Source: Manis javanica
Lineage: Eukaryota > Chordata > Mammalia > Pholidota > Manidae
Reading direction: 5' to 3'
Assembly: GCF_040802235.1 (NCBI RefSeq)
Contig: NC_133156.1
Span: forward strand, 183,780,351-183,844,350
DNA: 64,000 nt
Below, piece after piece: positions 1 through 9,898 of the stretch (the stretch's first letter is position 1; every line of letters begins with the position of its first letter). The position numbers and the translations under genes were made by a program. The notes below the pieces were generated by a model that worked only from the letters and a program-made list of their open reading frames with translations, was not told where the DNA came from and made no database searches.

Positions 1-260
1 GCTCGTTACGTGGTCAAGTCTTTGGTGGCTGGCGTTGGGGGAGGGGAGGTGTAGGCCCAAAACTGCCGGCGCGAGGCGAACAAGAGCCGCGGGAGCGAGC
101 GGGCGCGGGAGGGAGGCCGCAGCGTCGTCGCAGGGGCGGGCGGCGGCGGCGGAGGGGGCGAGCGGGGCCGGGAGCGGCGGGCGGGCGGGTGGGCGAGGGC
201 GCGGCGGTGGCGACTCCGGCGGCAGCCTCGGCGGTCTGGGCGGGGCGGGAAGCCCGCTTT
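1..260 (-). other. PCBP1: Probable 5' UTR/first exon of PCBP1, coding part outside window
   Basis: Read on the minus strand, the last ~100 bases before the window edge (complement of 1-100) resemble what I remember of the PCBP1 mRNA leader just before its start codon. No start codon of that gene is inside the window, so the call rests on remembered leader sequence and context. PCBP1 encodes a poly(rC)-binding protein with three KH domains that acts in RNA stability, translation and iron delivery, and the gene is intronless. The context agrees: in human the DNA upstream of PCBP1 holds a divergent lncRNA and no coding gene for a long distance, as here. The transcription start within 100-260 is a guess. 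Alternative: another CpG-island gene leader. Confidence 0.45.
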
Positions 261-282
261 CAACTCCGCATACCCTCTGACC

Positions 283-296
283 CCGGAAGTGCTTCC
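283..296. promoter_or_regulatory. Back-to-back ETS sites
   Basis: CCGGAAGTG is followed at once by CTTCC, giving two ETS-family (GABPA/ELK type) cores facing each other in 14 bp. This pairing is common in CpG-island housekeeping promoters. Function is inferred from the motif and its position only. Confidence 0.5.
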
Positions 297-544
297 TGCG
301 CAGGCCCCCTTGAAAAAAATGAGGACCCATTTTTTTTAGGTCACAAAATTACGCCAGCCCCGGTCTGGTATTTTTTGAAAAACTTTTTTAACAGCCTAAC
401 GTTGAAAATAAAGCCCCGATGGGCTGAAGCTGTGAGTCCGGCAAGTTTTCAGGACGAAGAAGTATTTTATTAACCCTAACAGCGCGGGCACATGTTTGGA
501 AACGTTAGTGTTGTGAATGGGAGAGACACACTATTTCCCCGCTC

Positions 545-552
545 TATAAAAG
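545..552 (+). promoter_or_regulatory. TATA box (plus strand)
   Basis: TATAAAAG sits in a GC-rich setting. It would place a plus-strand start near 575-580, pointing away from the presumed PCBP1 leader. A second weaker TTTAAAA lies near 620. This could be the core promoter of the divergent transcript. Confidence 0.4.
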
Positions 553-731
553 AGATTCCGGCCCAGAACGATACGGGCAGTCCCGGCGACAATTGCAGGC
601 GGCAGCTGGGGCGCCGCAGATTTAAAACGTGCGCGTGAGGCGGCCAGGGCGCTTGCGCGAGGGTGTGGGGGGACGGGAGGGGCAGCCGCGGTCTTCCGGG
701 GGGGAGGGGTGGCGAGGCGAGGCCCTCGAGG

Positions 732-760
732 CGGGCGCGCGCGCGCGCGGGTGGCACGTG
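732..760. promoter_or_regulatory. Alternating CG tract next to a CACGTG E-box
   Basis: About 15 bp of strict alternating G/C (735-749), a classic left-handed (Z) DNA former, is followed five bases later by a canonical CACGTG E-box at 755-760 (MYC/MAX/USF type). Seen directly; regulatory use is inferred. Confidence 0.45.
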
Positions 761-1238
761 GGGCCTCTTCGTCTCCGGCGATCGGGCGTCACCCGCCACC
801 CCCAACCCCTTCTTCGGCCCCCGGGCGGAGGCCGTTGCAGAGAAAAGCCAAAACCCACCCCCTGCCGCCTCTGGAGTCATGGGTCCGCTAGTGATTTCTG
901 GAAGTGCTAGAAACCTGGTCATAAAAAAAGAAAAAGAATGGCGTCCATTTACATAATGCTTTGTTTGCATTTTGCAAGTTTGGGTTGAACCCGCAGAAAC
1001 CCCTCCTTCCTGTCCTAGTGTCATCGTAGTCGCAGCCTTCCCGTCAGGCATTTAAGACAATGGCGTGTTTCTTTGGGGGGGGCCTCACTTATTCAGGGGT
1101 GCCCGGGAGTGTTTTGGGGAGTTTCTGCGGTTTTCCCCGTTACTGTTCACTTTCCGGCTGCAGCCTTTCGCCCTCTTCCTTGCTTGGTGCAGCCGCCGCA
1201 CCCCCGCTCTTTCCGGGGGCGGCTCCCTAACGGGGTCC

Positions 1239-1247
1239 CGCCATCTT
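1239..1247 (-). promoter_or_regulatory. YY1 site
   Basis: CGCCATCTT is the reverse complement of the YY1 core AAGATGGCG. It lies at the start of the second CpG-rich block. Confidence 0.5.
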
Positions 1248-1462
1248 GGAAGGCCTTTTCTGCCGGATGTCGCTGGCGCATGTTTCTCTCGCTGGGGAAA
1301 GATCGCTCGAGACGCTAGTGTGTCTTGTTGTGGTTTCTGCCCATTCCCCTTTCGGTTCAGGCAGAAAAGGCCGTGTGCGCAACCTGCTTCAGGATCCCTC
1401 AGGGAAAGCGGCTAACGTGGCGGTCCCCCTGTACCCGCCCCCTCTCCTTCTCTGCGGGGGTG

Positions 1463-1494
1463 GCCGCCATGTTTCCTAAACACAAAATGGCGGC
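1463..1494. promoter_or_regulatory. Inverted pair of YY1 sites
   Basis: GCCGCCAT at 1463-1470 (minus-strand YY1 core) faces AAAATGGCGGC at 1484-1494 (plus-strand core). Two good YY1 motifs in opposite orientation within 32 bp, plus the one at 1239, suggest a second promoter or initiator cluster within the island. Confidence 0.55.
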
Positions 1495-1749
1495 CCGTGG
1501 CCAGGATACACCGCCAACGAAAAATTGGGGTTGCCGTGAAAGCCCTAGAACGCTCCCTTTTCCGGCCCCCTCATCGTGCTGGCGGGTCGGGGCCTTCCCC
1601 TCAAAGCGAGTGCGCTGACCACTCCGGGACAAGACCCCGCGGGCTGTCCCAAACCTCGGGGCAAATTTTAATACATTTCCCCCCACCGATTCGAAACGGG
1701 AACGCGAATGACTGTAAAACGTAGGCATGATAACGAGTCTCTCGCTCAT

Positions 1750-2074
1750 TTAGAATTTAATAATGGATATGGGGGAGGCAGTACTAAAGGGTAATTTGGG
1801 CCCCCAGTACCAAGCATTCAGGAATCCCTGCTTTTCTAGACTTCTAGAATAGAATGTTGTGGGGAAGAGACCAGAAATGGTCTTACAAAGCTTATTTTGA
1901 AAAAAATTTCCGTGAAAGGACTAGGATATCAATGACGTTTTTCACAGGCCAGCTTGCCGGTGGATCTCAGTTGACAACTGTTGTCCACTTTTGTTCAGAA
2001 GGAACAGACACATTCTGCATTTCCCAGAGCCAGGCCTCGTGCTAGCCATTTTACTGTATACGACGTTTAATTTT
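1750..2074. other. Unique sequence, nothing recognised
   Basis: AT-richer flank of the island. No repeat, RNA gene or exon recognised. Confidence 0.5.
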
Positions 2075-2215
2075 TACAGTTCGCCTCTGAGGTAGATGTT
2101 ATTTCTCTCTCTCTCTCTTTTTAACAGATGAATTGACTTAGGCCCAAAGAGATGAAGTGAATAATTCAAGGTCACACAGTGTCCAGGATGGAATCCAGAC
2201 CTTCTGATTTCCTTA
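2075..2215 (-). repeat. MIR
   Basis: Contains the MIR reverse-complement core (cagatgaa..gact..ggcc, then aaggtcacacag and a decayed tail). It includes a (CT) run at about 2105-2120. Confidence 0.7.
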
Positions 2216-3204
2216 TTGGTGAGCATGTTTCCAAATTTTTCTGCAAGTCAGGATTTTAGAATAAATGCTATTTGAACGTCAGGTGAGCATGTCATTTGAA
2301 GAGGAACCCCTTAACCTTTTTGTATGTAGCCATCCCCTATTTGTATGTGGGGATTCTCAGTTTTTTCAGGTGTGAGTTACACTTATAGGGTGTTCAAATG
2401 CTATTTTTTAATGAGGTGTCTGGATGAGGATAGGAAGAGGGAAATGATTCATCCCTGCCTAAAGGCCTAAGTATCTGTCAGTCCAGCCTGTGGCACATTT
2501 GCGTCTATCTGCCTCTGTGGGAGCAGTTTCTCTGTATGACTCATTTGCTTCCTTAGCTACCCATGGGCATGACTTCTGCCTTCCTCACCCCAATGTCTCA
2601 ACCACGTAAAAATAAATAATTCTACTTTGGCGCCAAGCCTCCAGTTCTCTGCAAATATTGACAGAACGTGACAGTGTTAAATAAATCATAGTCTGTGGAC
2701 ACTTCAGTTCAGTGTAACAACTTAACCTAACAGGGCTGTACAACGACAAATATGTACCTAAGCAGGGCTGTAGTTCTGTGGGTGTTAGAGATGGAGAAAA
2801 AGGCTTTTTGCTTTACTACCTTACATTAACGTTGTACATCAGACTTCACAAAGTGCCTTCACATTGCCTTATATGATCCTACAAACAACTTTGATAGATA
2901 CATCACAGCTGCACTGACTGTAATAGCACTGAGTGCTTACTATGTGCCGGCACTGTTTGAAGCTTTATTTTATGTGTGAATTCAGTGGCTTTCACATTTT
3001 TAAAGCAATCCACTGTAACCAATAAATTTTATACAACTCAGAGATGTACACACATGTATAAAAGAAACAGTTCTTGTAAAACACTACGTATCCTTACTAC
3101 ATGCAGTGTGCTCTGGTAATCTCTATTCTCTTTCTTATGTGGAAAAAGGGCACACCAAAACTAAAGTGATAAAAAACCCGTTACCAGGTTATGACCAATG
3201 TGAT
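2216..3204. other. Non-coding, mostly unique
   Basis: No exon recognised. A short MIR/L2-like stretch (gagtgcttactatgtgcc) lies near 2930-2960. Confidence 0.5.
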
Positions 3205-3390
3205 GACGGTATACGTTTAATCCTCACAGAACCACTAGAGATGGGAGTGATGTTATTTCCATTTTACAGTTAGAGAGGTGAAGGATTTTGTTCAAGGTTA
3301 CACAGCTATTAATAGGTAAATCAAAGGGTTAAATTCAATCAGTCTGAGTACAGAGCCCATATGCTTAATCATTAAACTAGATGTAGTCTC
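3205..3390 (-). repeat. MIR
   Basis: Reverse-strand MIR: tttccattttacag, then ttcaaggttacacagct and a decayed tRNA-like end. Confidence 0.75.
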
Positions 3391-3854
3391 TGCAGAGAGC
3401 CTTGGTTTATAGGGAGACAAAATTGATTAGGGAGCTAAAAATAAAGGTAAATGTTAGAAATCAGGAGAAAATCAAAGGATTACATTATATATAGTCAAGA
3501 ATTATCCTGATTTGAAGCATTCTGGTCTTCTAAGTTTGCCACCTATTTATTTTCTCTAAGGAAAATTTTATCCATTGGGTTTTTCTTTCCAAGACTGTCT
3601 ATTTTAAGCCTCTTCTGCCTAAAATATTCCCTTAGTTTCTTCATATCTGAGTACCTCTAGGGCGATGCTTACCTCCTCAGTGAAGTCTTCCCTTTCCCAA
3701 TTCTGAGCCTCCTCCCTTCTTCTGGAGTCCTATAGCCCTTCCCTTGGGTAGCTCACATCTGGCTATTGATTAGATTGTAATTTATCAAGGTGTTGATAAG
3801 GTGTTGTACCAGGACACAGGTGTCTTGGGTGACCCTGAGATCTGGCAAAGAGGG
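3391..3854. other. Non-coding, L2-like fragment in part
   Basis: The part near 3600-3780 (cttcctcagtgaagtcttccc style wording) resembles a decayed plus-strand L2 3' region. The rest is unassigned. Confidence 0.4.
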
Positions 3855-4005
3855 TGCTAGACTTAGGAATCCATGGCTGTGGCCTCTAGCCCCAGCTCTG
3901 CCAGTGACTAGCTTTGGGACTTCTACAGTCTAGTTTATTTACCTGGGCCTCAGTGTTTTCCCTTCTTTAAAGCAAGAGATTCAATGATCTCTAAGGCCCC
4001 TTCTA
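3855..4005 (+). repeat. MIR
   Basis: Sense MIR: ccagctctgccagtgactag, gggcctcagtgttttc, then a C-rich tail. Confidence 0.7.
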
Positions 4006-4414
4006 ATGCTGTCCAAGGAGTGATAGTATTTGATGAGCTTGGTTATTTATCTCTTGGTGGGGAGGGTTATGTAAATATTTTACTCAATTGTGGTAAATTC
4101 TGCACTCCCTTCCTCAGACCTGCACTGTCCTGTGGATACTTGAGTGAATTCCACACCACCCATTTTACAGATGAAGCCACTGAGACATGGAGCTACTGAC
4201 AAAAATAAGTCACCGCCCCACCCCGTGGGGGCTCACATATGACTCTTCTCCCACTTGAGTGACCACAGGTTGGTTACAGGGCTTAACAAGGTTGGGGAGG
4301 TGAGTCAGACTTAGACTTTGGAAACTGAACTGCAGGACTTATAATCCATTGAGAGGAAGGATTTTTACTTCCTCTTCCCTCACTGAGGCATATTATACCA
4401 AACCTTACAAGATG

Positions 4415-4565
4415 ATTTCATATTACTGAATCATCACAGACAACCATTCCAAGAAGGTGGTGGTATTATGCCCATTTATGGAAGAGCCATCTTTGGATCA
4501 GAGGAGTGAAGTGACTTGCCCAAGGTTACACAGCTTGTTGGGACCTGAGCTGGGCTTCCTGACTT
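4415..4565 (-). repeat. MIR
   Basis: Reverse MIR with gtgacttgcccaaggttaca and cagctt, then the decayed tRNA-like half. Confidence 0.8.
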
Positions 4566-5083
4566 GCAGTAGTGGATTGTACCTCTGCTTGGCTTCTGAG
4601 GCTTGTGGCACTGATTTGACACATGGAATAATATCATCTTAAACTCAAAAATCTTTTCATCTACTCTCTCTTTTTCTGTCCCAGAACATCGAACTCACTT
4701 ACGTTAGGTTTCTTACTCTTATGCTTTAAGAGAATTTCTCTCCTCTTGTTCTGTAATGTTTATATTTATGGGTTTGGGAAGTGGTGGGAGTGATTCCTAA
4801 ATGAGATTTTAAGTTCTCTTGGGGCAGGATCACCTTTTTACCCCTAACCTGCCTGGCCCAGCAAGTGTACTGCAAGTTTTAAAAACTGCCCTACCAACAT
4901 GCAGCATTTGTTCCAAAAACAAGGTTTCTTTTTCTCTTTCCTCTTCAGATTTAGCTTCCCATTTAAATCTATAGCAAATTGAGAGGAACTTTACTGTATT
5001 ACTTTCCAGGTTACTACAGAGTGCAGCCTAGAAACATGTCTTACATACTTGGAGGTGATAACAATTTGATCTCATGTGCTGGT
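4566..5083. other. Non-coding, nothing firm
   Basis: A weak L2-like end may lie near 4800-4870. No exon or RNA gene recognised. Confidence 0.4.
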
Positions 5084-5095
5084 GACCTTGCACAG

Positions 5096-5660
5096 CTTTT
5101 TTTTTTTTTTTGGTATCATTAATAGAAAATCACATGGGCAACATTGTAGTTACTAGATTCCCCCCATTGTCAAGTCCCCACCCCATACCCTATTACAGTC
5201 ACTGTCCATTAGCATTGTAAGATGCTGTAGAGTCACTACTTGTTTTCTCTGTGCTGTACTGCCTTCCCTGTGCCCTCCACTACGTTATGTCTGCTATTCA
5301 TAATGCTCCTTATTCCCTTTCTCCCTCCCTTCACTCCCCTCCCCCAGTGCCTTTCCCTTTGGCAACTGTTAGTTCATTCTTGGGTTCTGTTAGTCTGCTG
5401 CTGTTTTGTTCCTTCAGTTTTTCCTTTGTTTTTATGCTCCACAGATGAGTGAAATCATTTGTTACTTGTCTTTCTCTGCCTGTCTTATTTCACTGAGCAT
5501 AATACCCTCTAACTCCATCCATGTTGTTGCAAATGGTAGGATTTGTTTTCTTCTTATGGCTGAATAATATTCCATTGTGTATATGTACCACATCTTCTTT
5601 GTCCATTCATCTACTGATGGACACTTAGGTTGCTTCCATTATCTTGGCTGTTGTAAATAG
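5096..5660 (-). mobile_element. 5'-truncated young L1 (3' end)
   Basis: It starts with a poly(T) run (poly(A) tail on the minus strand), followed by the lineage L1 3' UTR and the end of ORF2. It is flanked by a perfect 12-bp target-site duplication, GACCTTGCACAG, at 5084-5095 and 5661-5672. It is an L1 retrotransposition product with no coding capacity. Low divergence from the copies at 10580, 31386 and 62099 marks it as recent. Confidence 0.9.
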
Positions 5661-5672
5661 GACCTTGCACAG

Positions 5673-6239
5673 TTTTTTTGGGGTCACTACTTGATTTCCT
5701 CTGAAACATAAGAACTGTATTGGTGTGCCTTACAGAAGTGATTAGGAGATATACCAACATCCTTAGCTTCAGTTCTTCCAGTTGGGCAGAGCAATGCTCT
5801 TGGATTTCCCAGGTCACTATTACTGAAAGACGGCATGAGAATAGAGTGCAGAGAAAGTTAAAAGGGACAATGATAACAGAATGCAAATGGCAAGTATAGA
5901 AAGTGAAAAAGGAAAAAAGGTTAAGAAAAGGAAAGAGAAAAGAATAGAGCAAAGAGAAGAAAGTACAGGATCATTGGAAGGGACATGAAGAGAACAGTAC
6001 TGTGGGGTAGAAGCATAGGCTTTTGTCTTGTACTGAGGAAGAATAGCGGGTATGATAACTCCTCCTGAGTTGATCTTGAGCAGCATGTCTTTTATCCTCT
6101 ATTTCCAATAGCAGGTGGGGAAAATTTCTTTGTTTCTGCTATCTGCTGAGGATGTGATTAGATACCAATTTTCTTATTAGCTTCAGTTCAATTGGTTTAT
6201 CAATGAAAATGTGCTGCAAAAATTACGTTAGTTATTCCA
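5673..6239. other. Unique non-coding, purine-rich patch
   Basis: A purine-rich stretch at about 5825-5965 opens a spurious minus-strand reading frame. No gene recognised. Confidence 0.5.
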
Positions 6240-6620
6240 GGTTAAATTTCATCTTATTTGTTCATTCAACAATTATTTATTGATTGCTTGATATGTCTCA
6301 GACAGTAAGGATATAGAAATCAATGAATGAGATCCTGTCCTTGTCCTCAAGATGTTTATGGTCAGGAGAGGGAGATGGACAATAAACAGAGCCACAGTAC
6401 GGTGTGTTAAAGTATTATTAAATATGAGTAAGTAGGGGGTGTTGTGAGCTTGGAGGAAGGTCCTTGATTCACCCTTGGAGGGGATCCAGGAAGGCTGTCA
6501 GGAGAAGCTGACATTCAGTCAGAGTCCTAAGTTGGCAAACTGCAAAGTAGGGAAGGGTATTTCAGGCTGGGGAGCAAAGGCCCAAAGGCAGAAAGAATGC
6601 AGTCCATTCAGAGGGTGTGT
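6240..6620 (-). repeat. Ancient L2-type LINE fragment
   Basis: ttcattcaacaattatttat followed by a decayed body ending in wording like gggagcaaaggcccaaaggc. This is the familiar reverse-strand profile of an old LINE 3' half. L2-like is my best label. Confidence 0.5.
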
Positions 6621-7344
6621 AGCCATTTCAGGAAGGTATGAAGGATGTTTGCGTGATCCAGTTTTTGTTGATTATTGTTTACTGCCTCCAAAGAGTAGAC
6701 TATTGAGATTTGACTATTCTTGCCTAGAGCACAGAAAGTTAAAAGTCTTATTTTGTAGCAATAATTCTCTTTTCAGATGAAGACACCAGAAATCATACTT
6801 CCTGTCTTAGAGATTTTAAGGATAAAATGTAAACAAAGCACAGCTTTTGAGTGAGCAAATAATTGTTAACCCTTTGTGCAGTGAAAGAAGGTGTGATGTA
6901 CAGCACAACCCTTTCCCAACTTTTGGATTGATTGTGTTCTGGTTCGTTTTTAAAGGAAATTTAGGGTTTTTGTTTAGCTGGTTAGGGTATTTGATTTAGG
7001 GAAGAGGGAAAGGAGCTCAAGAATAATTGCTGTTTTATGGCGACACAAAAGAAATACATTTAAATAGCTCTTTTCTCTGATCCCACCTACTGAGCACAAG
7101 CAAGATTTAGTTGGGGACTTGGTTTCAGAGAGACAGTTACTTCACCCAGACAAAGCCTTTGTTCACCATTATTTGCGTGTAAAATCTGTTGTGTCCAGCT
7201 TAAGAACATTGATTATGGTGCTTATCTTTTTTTGGACACAGAAACCTTATGTGTATTCATTGGGCAATACTGGAATTTTACCTGAATTAAAAGAAAAAGA
7301 GTGAGGTGCGTGGAGTAAAGAACGTCCTTAGAAAACATCACATA
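6621..7344. other. Non-coding, nothing recognised
   Basis: No repeat family or exon identified. Short open frames here lack splice signals and codon character. Confidence 0.45.
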
Positions 7345-8420
7345 GATTTGGAGGTCATTTCTGAGTTGTCTTCTTGACCTCTCAGTAGCATTTGATGCTG
7401 CCCTCCTTGCACGTTAGTTTCACTTGGTTTCTTCTACAAGGCTATTGGTTCTCCTTCTATCTCACTGGACCCACCTTCTCAACCCCCTCCTGCTTTTTAG
7501 CTGATTCCTCCTTATCTCCTCAGCCTTCAATAGTGGAGTCCTCAGATCGATCCTTGCATGTCTTCTCTGTCTACATTCATTTCCTGGGTGTTCTCTTTCA
7601 AGATTTTAAATACCCTGACAGTTCTCAAGTATGTTATTATTTTGAATATCTTTCCCTGAATTCAAGAGTCATATCCAGCTGCCTATGGGATATCTCTGCT
7701 TGGGTATCTAATAGCTTCTTGAACTTAACATATTCAAACAGTTAACTCCAGAGCTTCTTTTAAAACCTACATTTCTGATAGTTCTTCCTCATCTTAGTTT
7801 AGTTGTGTTGCATGTATGGAGGACTTCCTTGATTCTGTTCTTTTTCTTAACTCTGCTAATCTAATCCACCAGCAAGTCCAGTGAGCGCTACCTTAAAATG
7901 TATCAAGGATGTGAACACTTCCCACCACCTCCCCTGTTACTATTGGAATAGCCTTCTAAATGGTCTTCCTCCTTCTGCTCTTGGTCACCTTGGTTTAATC
8001 TTACCAGTGACCAGAATGACCCTGTTCAGTGTGTATCATATTACACCACTCCTGCCCAGGCAGTGAGTCGCATGCAGACTAAAAATTGAAGTTTTTAGCA
8101 CTGGTGTACAGGCCGGATCTTCAGTGTTACTCTCTCCCAGCTGTTCTGACCTCACTTCTACCACTTTCCCCTTGTGCTCTAGCCACATGGGTCTCCTTGC
8201 TGTTGCTCTACCAGGCCAAGCCTTGGGACCTTTGTTGCTTTCTCTGCCTGGAGTACTTCCAGATAGCAATATGGCTTTCTGCCTTACTTGCCTCAGGGTT
8301 CTCTGCAATTGTCTCCTAATCTGTGAAGCATTCCTTGGGTATCCTTGAAATTTAAAGCCATATGCAATCCTGCCCTCTGCCTTCTCAATTCCTCTCCCCT
8401 GCTTGTTTTTCTCCACGGAA
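7345..8420 (+). repeat. Long L2-type LINE fragment
   Basis: Sense-strand ancient LINE body: gagtcatatccagctgcct.., cttaacatattcaaacag.., caccacctcccctgttac.., cactcctgcccaggcag.., then agccacatgggtctccttgc and tgcctggagtacttcc. The relict reading frames here are LINE-derived, not host genes. Confidence 0.65.
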
Positions 8421-8424
8421 CTTA

Positions 8425-8660
8425 GTATTGACGTACTATTTAGTCATTCATTCGTAAGTCAGGTATTTATTGAGTGTTGTCTACTATATGCCAGGTAATG
8501 TTCTAGGGACTCTCTATTATTACTTTTTGCTTATTATTTGTTACCTGCCACTCAAATATAAATTTAAATATGAAGGCTAGGACTTTGTTTTGCTCATTGA
8601 TATATCACCACTTCCTAGAACAGTGCCTAGCACATAGGAATTGAATGAATATATTTATTC
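8425..8660 (+). repeat. L2 3' end
   Basis: tattgagtgttgtctactat plus gaacagtgcctagcacatag and a ttgaatgaat tail, typical of the L2 terminus. Confidence 0.65.
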
Positions 8661-9174
8661 ACGTTTTAAACAAAAAATATTTTGCATATGTAGAAAGTTG
8701 TGTGCCAGATAATGAGGGAAGAATCTAATAAGACATTATTCCTGCCCTCAAGTTGCTTGGTCTAAAAAATGCTTATTTTGACTTGAACAGTGCTGTTCTC
8801 TCTAGTAGGATAAAGTGATACACGATTTTGGAAATGGGGAGGTAAGGACTGGTGCTGGAGGTTATGGATATCTTCAGATCTCAAGTCCTGCTTTGTCAGG
8901 CTTATCAGTAATTTGCACTGTTTCTGGGAGAGCAGAATTGATGACAGCTCACTGTATTATTGGCTTTTTGGGTTACAGTTTCTGTTTGGTCTTGCCTTGT
9001 TAGAGCAAGAGTTTCTTAAAAATCCTGTTATCAGTCTTGTTTCTATTTAGGTACCTTCTAGAAACTTTCTATCATAGCCACTTTCTCCTCAAGATACATG
9101 AAGTTGTTCACTGTCTTCCTTCCTTCTTATCTGAAAGTTCTTTTCCAGAAATCCTGGCCATCTGCTTATAGATT
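8661..9174. other. Non-coding, nothing recognised
   Basis: No exon, RNA gene or clear repeat. Confidence 0.45.
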
Positions 9175-9300
9175 TTTGGTCTTGGACCTCTCTGAACCTC
9201 AGTTTCTGCTCCTGTCAATAGAGGTAATGATAATGACAGCAGTCTTTTCTGCTCTTGAGGATTAAATGCCTAAGTAATATACTGGTTTTGAGAACAGTGG
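9175..9300 (+). repeat. MIR fragment
   Basis: ctctctgaacctcagtttct and gaggtaatgataatgacagc are MIR sense core, followed by a decayed 3' part. Confidence 0.6.
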
Positions 9301-9774
9301 AGTAGAAAGACGAAGGCAGTAGAGGACAATTTCTTTCTTTTTTTTTTTTTTTTTAAGTAAATACTGTGTATCTCTGCTTTATGTAAAAAAAAAAACTTAA
9401 TCATATGTTTCTATTTTAATGAGGCTAGTGAAGATTTTATTTTTAAAAACAAAGCAATATATTGGATTTTGCAGAGTAGCAGGTTTGTAGAATATATTTC
9501 CTTGTTTCACTACACTTCACACTATGTTACATGAGGGCAATGAAATACTATGACTCCACCCCAGCTGCCCCATGAACTGGTATCTATATAGGAAAATCAT
9601 TTCCCTTTAGGTGAAATTGCAACTCAGTAGGTAGATAGTATTTGAGAGGGACTCAGCGGGATTGATGATGATAACAGCATAATGGTAATGGCTGACCTTG
9701 GGGGTCTGCATTAAGCATTTTATGTGGATTGTCTGATTTTAACAAAATAACAACCATATGAAGCTGGTGTTACA

Positions 9775-9887
9775 GAACCAGAGCAGTGTAGGAGTAAGGA
9801 GCATAGATTTGGGGGTTAGACCTCCTGCACTGATATCTCAGCTTTCCCAATAACTGACCATGTGACCTTGAATAAGAAAACTGTGCT
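9775..9887 (+). repeat. MIR, left half (interrupted by L1)
   Basis: Sense MIR ending ..tgaccatgtgaccttgaa..ctgtgct. It continues at 13346 after the inserted L1 pair. The joined order of the halves matches a normal MIR. Confidence 0.8.
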
Positions 9888-9898
9888 TCATTTTCTTT

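Larger units (their letters stand above)
1..1750. promoter_or_regulatory. CpG-island promoter region
   Basis: The sequence is very GC-rich and full of CpG from base 1 to about 870, with a second CpG-rich stretch from about 1180 to 1650, and the composition drops sharply after about 1750. This contrasts with the CpG-poor remainder of the window. It carries GC boxes, ETS, YY1 and E-box motifs and a TATA box. Such islands mark promoters of widely expressed genes and often fire in both directions. The left boundary is cut by the window edge. Confidence 0.9.

Noticed and set aside
6..1051. Long GC-rich open frames on both strands
   Set aside because: High GC removes stop codons. Compositions are Arg/Pro/Gly/Ala-rich in every frame, with no domain or splice context.
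1056..1170. ATGGCG in good context at about 1059 as a start codon
   Set aside because: The frame is short, Gly/Ser/Pro-rich and ends without a donor site or recognisable protein.
5240..5452. Hydrophobic, Leu/Phe-rich frame repeated near 10725
   Set aside because: Antisense reading of the L1 3' UTR; the same frame appears at each copy.
7392..7745. 117-codon plus-strand frame
   Set aside because: Lies inside an ancient LINE body and has no independent support.
8036..8416. 126-codon minus-strand frame
   Set aside because: Antisense to an L2-type LINE; no domain recognised.
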